From: a virus
Strand: one strand, 5' to 3'
DNA length: 20,655 bases
IMG/VR virus record: IMGVR_UViG_3300035698_012026
Span: 1 to 20,655 of that record
In this document: in pieces, positions 6,193 through 13,170 of the stretch
Numbering within the stretch: position 1 is the stretch's first letter
How the letters are laid out: each line of letters starts with the position of its first letter
Notes under the pieces: generated by a model
What the model was told of the DNA's origin: nothing
Seen by the model: only the letters and a program-made list of their open reading frames with translations
The model's database searches: none
Position numbers and translations under genes: made by a program

Positions 6193-6509
6193 CCGATGAA
6201 CTCGGCTCCATCATCGCCGCCGCCCGAGCCAACTATTGCGCGCGGCGCGCAACCACCGAAGCGGAGGAATCCAAATTCCAAGATGCGCGCGGCGCTCTCG
6301 ACGCCGCCCATGACGCCTACTGCGCCGCTTCCACCAGCACCAGCACCAGCGCCGCGCGCGTAGGCGTAGGTACCGCCCGAGCCAACTATTGCGCGGCGGA
6401 ATCATCAGCGCTGGCCGCGCGGGAGGCTCTCTCCGAGGCATTCGAAGTCTACTGCGCCGCGGACGACTTCGTACTCAATAATATCGACCTCCAAGACATC
6501 CAAGACTAG
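6189..6509 (+). CDS. Alanine-rich protein with Tyr-Cys-Ala repeats
   Basis: This is a 106-residue helical, alanine-rich protein of unknown function. The pattern A-x3-YCAA appears at ARANYCAR, AHDAYCAA, ARANYCAA and AFEVYCAA, each preceded by a DAR-AL type segment. The unit DARGALDAAHDAYCAA also has close relatives in the protein from 6581. A 23-bp DNA repeat (6220-6242 and 6373-6395, in frame, 153 bases apart) encodes two of the YC motifs, so part of the gene arose by internal duplication. A Ser-Thr linker near residues 48-54 separates two halves. Translation is coupled to the gene at 6061 through ATGA. Confidence 0.7.
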   Translation: MTDELGSIIAAARANYCARRATTEAEESKFQDARGALDAAHDAYCAASTSTSTSAARVGVGTARANYCAAESSALAAREALSEAFEVYCAADDFVLNNIDLQDIQD

Positions 6510-6562
6510 GACGATACGTCGTCTTTAACTCTTAATCCTCCCCCCGGTTAGCGCCGGGGGAG
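6510..6562 (+). terminator. Two hairpins between alanine-rich genes
   Basis: GACGA-TACG-TCGTC (6510-6523) is followed by TTTAACTCTT, the closest thing to a U-tract in this window. A second hairpin pairs CCCCCGG (6541-6547) with CCGGGGG (6554-6560) across a six-base loop. The second shares its core with those at 5719 and 12702. Confidence 0.5.
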
Positions 6563-6580
6563 CCATATTGGAGAATAAAA

Positions 6581-6793
6581 ATGGCTGACTGCCCAATAGC
6601 GCATCGCGCCCATGTGGCTTACTGCGTCGCGGCCCTCGGGGATGCCGCCCGCGTCCTCAACACCGCCCATGCTTACTACTCCGCCGCCGACGGAGCGGGA
6701 ACCGTAGTCTTCGAGGATGCCCGCGCCACCCTCATTGAAGCTTACGATGCCTATTGCGCCGCGGTAATCCGCGCTAAAGAGGCCACCAAATGA
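6581..6793 (+). CDS. Alanine-rich Tyr-Cys-Ala repeat protein
   Basis: This 70-residue protein is a paralogue of the one at 6189. Its repeats are AHVAYCVAA, DAARVLNTAHAYYSAA and DARATLIEAYDAYCAA; the last matches DARGALDAAHDAYCAA of the neighbour. Cysteine is replaced by serine in the middle copy. GGAG lies eight bases before the ATG. The gene ends in an ATGA overlap with the next one. It is probably an all-helical protein with Tyr and Cys on one face. Function unknown. Confidence 0.7.
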   Translation: MADCPIAHRAHVAYCVAALGDAARVLNTAHAYYSAADGAGTVVFEDARATLIEAYDAYCAAVIRAKEATK

Positions 6794-7095
6794 CCGATGA
6801 AGAACTGGCCAGCCCGATGTACAAGACGCGCATGTTCGCGCGCCAATTGTCCGATGTGAGCAATGAAGCGAATGCGGCCTATTCACGGGCGGTGATCGCA
6901 GTTCACCATGCTTGGATCGACTTCGACCGCACCGGTAACATGGATCACCGCTTCATTCTAGAGGATGCTCGCGAGGTTGCTTCCGAATGCAAGAAGAACA
7001 AGTCTGAAGCCAACCACAAGATGCTCCAAGCAGTGGCCAATGCTGTCCACGAGCGCGACATCCACTACAAGCCCAAGTACAAAGGGCAAGAGTAA
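6790..7095 (+). CDS. Hypothetical helical protein, distant member of the repeat family
   Basis: 101 residues, start coupled to the previous gene through ATGA. The segments ANAAYSRAV and FILEDAREVASECKK echo VFEDARATLIEAYDAYC of the protein from 6581, so this looks like a diverged paralogue, less alanine-rich and more charged, with a lysine-rich C-terminus. No catalytic motif is seen. Single Cys near residue 65. Function unknown. Confidence 0.75.
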   Translation: MTDEELASPMYKTRMFARQLSDVSNEANAAYSRAVIAVHHAWIDFDRTGNMDHRFILEDAREVASECKKNKSEANHKMLQAVANAVHERDIHYKPKYKGQE

Positions 7096-7152
7096 CTCCG
7101 CCCTAGCGAATATACCCGCATCTCTACTTAAGATCCATCAAGGATATGACCA

Positions 7153-7374
7153 ATGGCCAGCCCGAACCACACCCACCTCATGAATGAGGCGCAGCGCGCC
7201 AAGATCTTACACATCACCTATGGCCGGCATGCCAAGTCGATCGTATTCGACGTGACCACCAACATGGTCACGGTGGAGTTCCACCGATCTGTTCATCGAA
7301 TTGTGGTCAGCTACAACGGCCGGGTAGTGCGCCACAACAAGACCAACACCAACCGTGACCATTCGCATGCGTAA
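7153..7374 (+). CDS. Small basic hypothetical protein
   Basis: 73 residues, behind AAGGA nine to ten bases upstream of ATG 7153. It is rich in histidine (nine) and arginine, with a beta-type core KSIVFDVTTNMVTVEFH and IVVSYNGRVV. The length and hydrophobic pattern would allow a small beta-sheet domain such as the KTSC type, but I cannot assign it. The end overlaps the next gene by a few bases. Confidence 0.7.
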   Translation: MASPNHTHLMNEAQRAKILHITYGRHAKSIVFDVTTNMVTVEFHRSVHRIVVSYNGRVVRHNKTNTNRDHSHA

Positions 7375-7711
7375 GCCGTTTCAGTTGTCTTTGCCTCTTG
7401 GTAACACCAACCCGGAATCGCTATCTTCTTGTTGGATAGTCTTCGGCGGGTACGCTCTCCACGAGTATTCGTGGGGTTCGGGGGGCCAATGCATCTTCTG
7501 CGGAGCCGATTGTAGTGATCAATTGGCCGGCACTCACTGGTTCTACGACGAGTACGATGCTCCCGCTCATCTTAGGAGCCCATACGGCCCAGCTGTTGCA
7601 AGAGAGTGCCGTATATGCGGCCAATCGGAGGCCGACGGCGACCTCGAAGACATCTGCCCCGGCGACACTTCCGTCGTCTATACTGATCAACCCGGAGACA
7701 GCCATGACTGA
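7367..7711 (+). CDS. Hypothetical protein with two Cys-pair zinc-binding sites
   Basis: 114 residues from ATG 7367; GTG 7355 in the same frame would add four residues. Neither start has a clear ribosome site, and both lie inside the end of the previous gene. CIFCGADC near residues 42-49 and CRICG near 82-86 are spaced as two zinc knuckles, with a further Cys near 97. This suggests a small zinc-binding protein of nucleic acid or protein contact type. It overlaps the next gene by eight bases. Confidence 0.65.
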   Translation: MRKPFQLSLPLGNTNPESLSSCWIVFGGYALHEYSWGSGGQCIFCGADCSDQLAGTHWFYDEYDAPAHLRSPYGPAVARECRICGQSEADGDLEDICPGDTSVVYTDQPGDSHD

Positions 7712-8339
7712 AGAGCGGCCGATTACTCAAGAGATGATGATCCAGATCTATGAGGATGCTTACGGGGAGAAGTTGAGCGAAGAGAGCGTCACTATAGTGG
7801 CGCTTTATGATGAATACAAGTTTGACTTGTGTGCGAACCACTGGCGGGTGAAGGCCAGCACTGCGAAGATTGCTCGCATGGAAGCATTGATTGCCCATGA
7901 GAAGAAATCAATGCTTGTTCCCATCAAGTTCGTCCGGGCATTGGGCAATCGCCACTGCGACAGGCAGTATTCCCGAGCGCACTTCTTGGCTCGCGGAGTA
8001 TTCCCGTCCAACAAGCAGATGGAATACATCGCCTATATGGAGACTGGTGCCGTCGAATTGGTTACCAAGATGATCTATTCTCCGCCGCCGGTGCCGGCTC
8101 CAGCCGGTTCGCCAACCGGAGCCGGAGACACACCTCTGGTTGGCTCTACGGACCAGCCTAGCGCGCGCCCACCCGCTCCGCCGGGCATGGTCAAGCGGAC
8201 CGCGTTGGAGCCTCTTCAGGCCCTCATCGCCGAAACCGCATATTGCTCGAACTGCGGCGACGTCCTCGTAGAACCCGAAGACCGGGGGCACTGCCAATGG
8301 TGCGGGGGAGAGTACAGCACCGAACTTACCTACGAATAG
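7704..8339 (+). CDS. Hypothetical protein with C-terminal zinc ribbon
   Basis: 211 residues from ATG 7704, behind GGAGA five to six bases upstream. The frame is open upstream to 7515, but that part lies inside the previous gene and is unsupported. The N-terminal 120 residues are helical and charged; a proline-rich linker (PPPVPAPAG to ARPPAPPG) spans about residues 132-170. The end holds CSNCG and CQWCGG, a four-cysteine zinc ribbon. This fits an adaptor or DNA-binding protein. I do not recognise the N-terminal domain. Confidence 0.75.
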   Translation: MTEERPITQEMMIQIYEDAYGEKLSEESVTIVALYDEYKFDLCANHWRVKASTAKIARMEALIAHEKKSMLVPIKFVRALGNRHCDRQYSRAHFLARGVFPSNKQMEYIAYMETGAVELVTKMIYSPPPVPAPAGSPTGAGDTPLVGSTDQPSARPPAPPGMVKRTALEPLQALIAETAYCSNCGDVLVEPEDRGHCQWCGGEYSTELTYE

Positions 8340-8497
8340 GACGGAATATTCGTCCGCATTGCTCAATTAATACGGGCGAATGCGGTCCACATGGCGCAAT
8401 GTTAGGCCTCGCTCCGCCGTTGTTACCATTCCGCATCTCGTTGGTAACTTCGGCGGAGCGAGCCAGCCCCATCAGTGGGCTATAAACGGAGAACAAA
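8340..8497 (+). promoter_or_regulatory. Structured intergenic leader
   Basis: The 158 bases hold an imperfect palindrome around GAATATTC (8338-8354), CCGCATT/AATGCGG arms (8355-8361 with 8379-8385), and a very long hairpin: CTCGCTCCGCCG (8408-8419) with 8451-8462, and, after a 2x2 internal loop, GTTACCA (8422-8428) with TGGTAAC (8442-8448). A small AGCCC/GGGCT stem follows. The arrangement suggests a terminator followed by a leader for the gene at 8498. Confidence 0.55.
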
Positions 8498-8761
8498 ATG
8501 CTTAGATACTCTCTCTTGCCGGAATCCGCGCGCCCATTTGTTGGAGCCGACGCATTTTCCGAGCATATGGCCCAGTCCCCCGGCCACTTAATTGTCCCCA
8601 TTGCGAATTGTTATGTTGGTGGCTACGTATTGCTTTCATGCATCGTAGTGCCTTCACTAGTCTTGGCGCGAGACAAGGCAGACTATGTCTGCAGAGCGCA
8701 AGCAATTCTCGGGGGTGGCAACATGAACCTCCTCCGGAATACATCCCCCAAAGCCATCTGA
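8498..8761 (+). CDS. Hypothetical small protein, possibly membrane-associated
   Basis: 87 residues from ATG 8498, with ACGGAGAA six bases upstream, a good ribosome site. A hydrophobic stretch GGYVLLSCIVVPSLVLA at about residues 41-57 could be one membrane segment. It ends ten bases before the next ATG, as in an operon. No family is recognised. A chance frame cannot be excluded, but the ribosome site and spacing favour a real gene. Confidence 0.5.
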   Translation: MLRYSLLPESARPFVGADAFSEHMAQSPGHLIVPIANCYVGGYVLLSCIVVPSLVLARDKADYVCRAQAILGGGNMNLLRNTSPKAI

Positions 8762-8771
8762 GGATTCAAAC

Positions 8772-9746
8772 ATGGCCCGAGAGACTCGCAATACTTCACG
8801 TTCCGCGGAGAAGACACAAGATCCCGTGGTTCGTGATGAACTTCCGCCCGAAGACGCCCAATTGGGGGTCGCATCCCCCGAAGAGGACGGCAAGTTGGTC
8901 CTCAAGATGCCGGAGAATGGCCTCGTCGAAGATGGCGATGACGATTTCTTCGGTGGCGATGCTTCCGAAATCGAGTCTGGGTACGGCGATGCGGACTCTG
9001 GCGATGTTGCGCTCCCCCGGTTGACCATTCTCCAAGGTCTCAGCCCGCAAGTCGACCGCAATGCTGCTGAATACATCGATGGTTCCAAGCAAGGAGACAT
9101 CATCAACACCGCGACCGGCCGAATTGTCGATCCGGCAACTGTCGTATTCGCGGCATACGAGCGTCGCTATGTGGAATGGTCGCCGCGTCAGAAGGATAAG
9201 GCATGCCCGTTCTCGGATATGCCGAAGCCGTATGGGGAGGGCCTCATCCAAGACCATGGTACCGATGGCTCAATACTTGATGAATGCCGCCGGTGGGAGG
9301 AAAACGGCTCCTATTGGACCAAGTCCGGCAATGAACTTGTTCCGACCGCGACGTGGTACGGTGTGATGTTGGATACGATGTCGCCGTTCTTCATCGGAAT
9401 GGGCAAGACCCAGTTCACCGCTTCGAAGAAGATCATGTCTGCGGTCCGCGAAGAGAAGTTGCGCCGCGGCGGTACTCTCCGAGTTGCTCCGATCTTCTGG
9501 CGCTCTTGGACGATGTCCGGCACTCTTAAGATCCGCGATGACAACAAGTGGTACGTCTGGGGTGCGAAGCCCGGTGTTCTACTCAAAGATCACCCGGATG
9601 GCAAGTCGATGCTGGGCGTCATCAAAGATCTTCAAGAGTCCATCAAGACCCACACCGTCAAAGTCGACATGAATGAGGCAGATTCCGAATCTGTTCGCGG
9701 TTCCGGCTATGGCGCTGGCTCCGGGGGTGACGACTCCGCGATGTGA
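8772..9746 (+). CDS. Probable ssDNA-binding-like replication protein
   Basis: 324 residues, ATG behind GAGGA. The core from about 82 to 290, with LPRLTILQGLSPQV, GDIINTATG, VVFAAYERRYVEWSPR and WYGVMLDTMSPFFIGMGKTQFTASKKI, resembles phage proteins annotated as ssDNA-binding or recombination-associated. I recall that resemblance and could not test it. The N-terminus is acidic and disordered (DGDDDFFGGD), and the C-terminus is glycine-rich with an acidic tip GGDDSAM, like SSB tails. Position ahead of the replication genes agrees. A hairpin follows the stop. Confidence 0.55.
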   Translation: MARETRNTSRSAEKTQDPVVRDELPPEDAQLGVASPEEDGKLVLKMPENGLVEDGDDDFFGGDASEIESGYGDADSGDVALPRLTILQGLSPQVDRNAAEYIDGSKQGDIINTATGRIVDPATVVFAAYERRYVEWSPRQKDKACPFSDMPKPYGEGLIQDHGTDGSILDECRRWEENGSYWTKSGNELVPTATWYGVMLDTMSPFFIGMGKTQFTASKKIMSAVREEKLRRGGTLRVAPIFWRSWTMSGTLKIRDDNKWYVWGAKPGVLLKDHPDGKSMLGVIKDLQESIKTHTVKVDMNEADSESVRGSGYGAGSGGDDSAM

Positions 9747-9754
9747 ATACTACG

Positions 9755-9778
9755 AACCGGGCAGAACAGTGCCCGGTT
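9755..9778 (+). terminator. 9-bp hairpin between the genes at 8772 and 9803
   Basis: AACCGGGCA (9755-9763) pairs perfectly with TGCCCGGTT (9770-9778) across a six-base loop; CCACTTTC follows. It may be a weak terminator that lowers downstream expression, or an mRNA 3'-end stabiliser. Confidence 0.5.
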
Positions 9779-9802
9779 CCACTTTCAATCATGGGTGCTA
9801 AC

Positions 9803-10540
9803 ATGACTTCAAGTAATGACGACTTCTTTCTTGATGCCGCTGATGAAGATGCATCGAGCAACATAGCGAGTAGCTCCGGTGCGATGTCGGAAGCAGCTCG
9901 ACTTGGCAAGTTCGCCATCGAATTGACCGAAAATATCTCGGTTATCGAAGCACAACTTGCCGCGGAGAAGAAGGCTCTCAATAAGATACTTATCTCTGAC
10001 CTCCCCGCGGTGCTGAAGGAGGCTGGGACAGACCAATGGCGCGACCCGGATACTGGCATTGTCATCGAACTCAAGATGAATGTCGATGCCAAGATGCCAA
10101 AAGACCAAGATAAGCGGGTCGAATTCTTCGAGTCTCTGAAGCCAACTGGCGTATTCGAGATCTTGAAGCAAGAGTTCACCGTTCTCTTCGCGCCGGGTGA
10201 CCAGCGCATCAGTGCGGTGCGCGCGATACTCTTTCCCAATGAACCGAATGATCTCGAGCCGGAAGTTCTTCAGCGAGTTGCCGAACTGTGCGACTCTCTT
10301 GGACTCAACAACATGCCCGGCGAGCAAAAGTTGGGCGTCAATGCTTCAACTTTCAAGTCATGGCTCAAAAAGATCATCGAATCAAATGAACAGTGCTATG
10401 CGGATGGTTCGGATGACCTTTTGGACTTGGATGAAGACGCCCCCGTGATGCGTCCGGCAACCGATATCATTCGGGATGCCGGCATCTGGTTCGGCGAGCA
10501 GGCATTCATCAAGATTCCGCGTAAGAAGTCCGGGGGGTGA
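9803..10540 (+). CDS. Conserved phage-type hypothetical protein
   Basis: 245 residues from ATG 9803; alternatives are ATG 9791 and GTG 9743, the latter running through the hairpin. Residues about 30-75 form a long helix (IELTENISVIEAQLAAEKKALNKI region) likely to be coiled coil, and the middle ends with GVFEILKQEFTVLF. A C-terminal part ends with DIIRDAGIWFGEQAFIKIPRKK. It follows the ssDNA-binding-like gene, so a role in replication or recombination is likely, but I cannot name it. Confidence 0.75.
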   Translation: MTSSNDDFFLDAADEDASSNIASSSGAMSEAARLGKFAIELTENISVIEAQLAAEKKALNKILISDLPAVLKEAGTDQWRDPDTGIVIELKMNVDAKMPKDQDKRVEFFESLKPTGVFEILKQEFTVLFAPGDQRISAVRAILFPNEPNDLEPEVLQRVAELCDSLGLNNMPGEQKLGVNASTFKSWLKKIIESNEQCYADGSDDLLDLDEDAPVMRPATDIIRDAGIWFGEQAFIKIPRKKSGG

Positions 10541-10546
10541 TGCGGC

Positions 10547-10954
10547 ATGGGCATTAAGATCAAAACCGGACACCTATACAGAGATGCCTCTGGATCCGTG
10601 CATGGCCCCATTCATCGGCGCTCTGATGCCAACACATTCCCGGCAATTGAGCATACCATGGCTAGCGTAACGGACCTCGCCGAGTACCCGTTCGGCGCGG
10701 ATTCATCCAAGTGGAGAAGTTGGACGGCTGATGGCCGAGTATTCACATGTCCGAATGTCCCAAGCGGGTCGGACTTGGTTGAAGAGTTCATCACCCCGAC
10801 TCAAGATGGGCCGCTTCCATACAACATCGACCATGCGCGCAAGTTGTTGGAAGCAGATCTGGCCGAACTCAACAAGGCGATAGCGAGTATCGACCTCAAG
10901 ATGGCACAGATATCCCAATTGATCAATGCTATTCACAAGGGAGTGAAGAAATGA
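10547..10954 (+). CDS. Hypothetical protein with C-terminal coiled coil
   Basis: 135 residues, ATG six bases after the previous stop and behind GGGGGG. The N-terminal half has short beta-prone segments (GHLYRDASGSVHGPI, WTADGRVFTCPN). The last 45 residues (LLEADLAELNKAIASIDLKMAQISQLI region) form a clear amphipathic coiled coil. It overlaps the flavoprotein gene by ATGA. Function unknown. Confidence 0.75.
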   Translation: MGIKIKTGHLYRDASGSVHGPIHRRSDANTFPAIEHTMASVTDLAEYPFGADSSKWRSWTADGRVFTCPNVPSGSDLVEEFITPTQDGPLPYNIDHARKLLEADLAELNKAIASIDLKMAQISQLINAIHKGVKK

Positions 10955-11910
10955 AGTCGATCAGCATAGTTGGTTCGGGCATGGCCGGGCTACTTGCCGC
11001 GAATGTACTCAGTGCGCGCAGCCCGCTGGTGCTCGAATCCGCGAAGAGTCTGCCGAACAACCACAATGCGGTGTTGCGGTTCAAGACGGATGTGGTTGGT
11101 ATGGCAACAGCCATCCCATTCCGCAAGGTCAAAGTCATGAAGGGCGTCGCAGACCGAGAAAGCGGCCATGCAATACTTGACGCCGTCCGGTATTCGCAGA
11201 AGACTACTGGTCGAGTTGAGTATCGGTCCATCGCGGGGGACAACTTCTCCGAGCGTTACATCGCCCCCCAAGACTTCATCAGTCGAATGGCCTCCGGAGC
11301 CAACATCGAATACGGGATCGACTTCAGAGCATACCGGCGACGGTCGGGCGAACACTTCATCTCCACCATTCCTCTCCCGATTCTCATGGGAATACTTGAC
11401 TACAAGGACGCAGACATGTCTTTGTACCAGTATACGAGTGGCTGGAACTTGCGAGCCAAGATAAAAGCACCATGCGACTTCTACGCTACCATGTACTTCC
11501 CGAATCAATTCGGGAGCGTCTACCGGGCGAGCATCACCGGCGATGAATTCATCATGGAAGGCGTAGGCAATCGCCGGGATGGTGTCGGGGAGATCATGAA
11601 CATCGCCCGCGATGTTGCCCGCGATTACTTCGGTGTGGCCGGACCCTACTTCTCCGACATCATGCATGAAGTAGAGATCTCCGATTCTACGTACCAAAAG
11701 ATCGGTTACTCGGGTTGGGAGTTGCGGGAGCAGAACAAGAGGTTCATTATGTGGGCTTCCCGCGAACACAACATCCATTCGCTAGGCCGCTTCGCGACAT
11801 GGCGAGCCGGGTTACTTCTGGACGATCTGGTCAGCGACATCCACGCGGTGTCGAGACTTATCGACCACTCGGACGGCCACTACAACTTCATCAAGGACAA
11901 CAAGAGATGA
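10951..11910 (+). CDS. FAD-dependent oxidoreductase-like protein
   Basis: 319 residues starting MKSISIVGSGMAGLLAAN: the beta-alpha-beta dinucleotide site GxGxxG with G8, G10 and G13, and E29 at the end of strand 2, as expected for FAD ribose contact. The C-terminus HSLGRFATWRAGLLLDD (about 277-293) resembles the end of UDP-galactopyranose-mutase and amine-oxidase-like flavoproteins. It is linked by ATGA overlaps to genes on both sides, including the ThyX-like gene. FAD-dependent enzymes of this kind occur in thymidine hypermodification pathways of phages such as M6. That role here is a hypothesis: no kinase, DNA pyrophosphorylase or radical SAM partner is in the window. Confidence 0.7.
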   Translation: MKSISIVGSGMAGLLAANVLSARSPLVLESAKSLPNNHNAVLRFKTDVVGMATAIPFRKVKVMKGVADRESGHAILDAVRYSQKTTGRVEYRSIAGDNFSERYIAPQDFISRMASGANIEYGIDFRAYRRRSGEHFISTIPLPILMGILDYKDADMSLYQYTSGWNLRAKIKAPCDFYATMYFPNQFGSVYRASITGDEFIMEGVGNRRDGVGEIMNIARDVARDYFGVAGPYFSDIMHEVEISDSTYQKIGYSGWELREQNKRFIMWASREHNIHSLGRFATWRAGLLLDDLVSDIHAVSRLIDHSDGHYNFIKDNKR

Positions 11911-12695
11911 CCCCTCAAATCCAATTCAAGACCCCGACGGCCGAATTGATCTCTTCCACTGAGAATTCGAACATCGGTGCGATGGCCATTCTCATCTTCA
12001 CCAAGAGCACTCGACTCAAGATGACTTCGGATGGGTTCGCCGCGATCTATGCACGAGTGGAAGCGGACCCCGAATGGGCAAAAGCCGAGTTGAGTTACAT
12101 GTCTCGCACCATCCGTTCGTCGTGGGAGTTCATCGATTACACATTCCTCATCTCGAATGTGAGCCGTGGCTGCGCCCAACAGATGACGCGTACTCGGCAA
12201 GCCAGCTTCGCCATGCAGAGTCAGCGCGTGACCAACATGAGCGACTCATCGTTCCACATGCCGAGTACTCTCCCGCTCGACCAACTCGACAACTACACCA
12301 GCGCAATTGCCAATTCGGTGGAAGCGTATGGGTCTCTTGTTGACACCAACTATGAGCAAGAGGACGACTATGTGGAAGCAGCCTCTCTCGAGGATGCCCG
12401 CAATGTATTGCCCATCGGCATTCACTGCAACTTGGTGCTGAAGATGAACTTGCGTACTCTCGCAGAGCTCATTGTCGCGCGCTCTTCGGGCCGGGTTCAA
12501 GAGGAATACCGCACAGTTGTTGTCCTGATGCGTGAAGCCATCTTCGCAATTCATCCGTGGGCGCGCGAATTCATCCGGCCGTCCAATGAGATGGCGATCG
12601 ACATGTTGAAAGACCTCCAAGCCTACGACAGCCTCAAGTCAAAAGGCACAGACCGGATCAACATCATGAAGATCATCGATCTCTTGAGCAAGTAA
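11907..12695 (+). CDS. Divergent flavin-dependent thymidylate synthase (ThyX-like)
   Basis: ThyX methylates dUMP to dTMP using FAD and methylene-tetrahydrofolate. The true start is ATG 11907 (262 aa); the longer frame upstream runs inside the flavoprotein gene. The signature region is ISNVSRGCAQQM then RTRQASFAMQSQRV at 95-108: it keeps R-x-R-x7-S but the central His is Thr96 and the usual Tyr after the last Arg is Val. The upstream EH pair is EF (about 74-75). The C-terminal part with MNLRTLAEL and RSSGRVQEEYR matches ThyX. It may have altered chemistry, for example deoxyuridylate hydroxymethylation. It is coupled by ATGA to the flavoprotein. Confidence 0.75.
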   Translation: MTPQIQFKTPTAELISSTENSNIGAMAILIFTKSTRLKMTSDGFAAIYARVEADPEWAKAELSYMSRTIRSSWEFIDYTFLISNVSRGCAQQMTRTRQASFAMQSQRVTNMSDSSFHMPSTLPLDQLDNYTSAIANSVEAYGSLVDTNYEQEDDYVEAASLEDARNVLPIGIHCNLVLKMNLRTLAELIVARSSGRVQEEYRTVVVLMREAIFAIHPWAREFIRPSNEMAIDMLKDLQAYDSLKSKGTDRINIMKIIDLLSK

Positions 12696-12701
12696 AAGAT
12701 C

Positions 12702-12725
12702 TCCCCCCGGTGCAAGCCGGGGGGA
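12702..12725 (+). terminator. CCCCCCGG-type hairpin after the ThyX-like gene
   Basis: TCCCCCCGG (12702-12710) pairs perfectly with CCGGGGGGA (12717-12725) across a six-base loop, six bases after the stop. The core equals those at 5719 and 6541. There is no U-tract. Confidence 0.55.
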
Positions 12726-12758
12726 TTCACTTTGGCGCAACACCGTAGGGACTTAGGG

Positions 12759-13169
12759 ATGGACATACGAATACCAAAAGATCCGAACCCAGCAGCATTC
12801 CAGAGCCGAGTTAACGCATGGCTTACTTGGTGCTTCGGTCTAAGTGGTGGGGGGCCAACTAAGCAGAGAGCATTGCGCTTCACTGAGGAGTCTCTTGAAC
12901 TTGCTCAGTCATGCGGCGTAAGTGAAGCTGAGGTCCACACTCTGGTCAGTAATGTGTTCGGGAGGCCGGTTGGCCAACAGCACCAAGAGGTTGGTGGTAC
13001 TCTGGTCACTCTGGCTGCGCTATGCCATTCAATTGACTTGGGAATGACCGCTTGCGGCGAAGTAGAACTTACTCGCCGCTTCGAATATGGCCTCGCAATA
13101 CGCTCAAAAGCCGCGTCAGAACGCGAAGATTCATGCCTACCGGGCGGCATTTACATAGGGGACGAGTAA
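12759..13169 (+). CDS. MazG-like nucleotide pyrophosphohydrolase
   Basis: These all-helical enzymes hydrolyse (d)NTPs to monophosphates. I choose ATG 12759 (136 aa) because AGGGA stands seven bases upstream; a TTG at 12732 would be nearly adjacent to the hairpin. The segment RALRFTEESLELAQSCG holds the EExxE metal motif (E43, E44, E47). GRPVGQQHQEVGGTLVTLAALC gives the second helix, with E77 in ExxG instead of the usual ExxD. The GRPVG-x4-EVGG pattern is familiar from a family of small phage MazG-like proteins. It begins the second part of the nucleotide and replication operon. Confidence 0.75.
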   Translation: MDIRIPKDPNPAAFQSRVNAWLTWCFGLSGGGPTKQRALRFTEESLELAQSCGVSEAEVHTLVSNVFGRPVGQQHQEVGGTLVTLAALCHSIDLGMTACGEVELTRRFEYGLAIRSKAASEREDSCLPGGIYIGDE

Positions 13170-13170
13170 C

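Noticed and set aside
6003-6441. Minus-strand frames opposite the alanine-rich genes
   Set aside because: GC-rich alanine codons open the opposite frame; the plus strand has ribosome sites, ATGA overlaps and a promoter-like element.
7515-7703. Longer N-terminus for the gene at 7704
   Set aside because: It lies wholly inside the previous gene, and GGAGA sits just before ATG 7704.
8340-8400. Further copy of the promoter-like element (ATTAAT at 8366, ATGGCGCA at 8391; GGACGAA on the minus strand)
   Set aside because: The boxes are present but the intervals are wrong (25 instead of 46; 16 instead of 17 on the other strand), and the rest does not match.
10990-11778. 262-codon minus-strand frame
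   Set aside because: It is the mirror of the flavoprotein gene, whose dinucleotide-binding motif and operon overlaps are clear.
11715-11906. Longer N-terminus for the ThyX-like gene
   Set aside because: It overlaps the flavoprotein gene in another frame; ATG 11907 gives a normal ThyX length and an ATGA junction.
12732-12758. TTG start for the MazG-like gene
   Set aside because: It is only six bases from a hairpin stem and has no ribosome site; ATG 12759 follows AGGGA.
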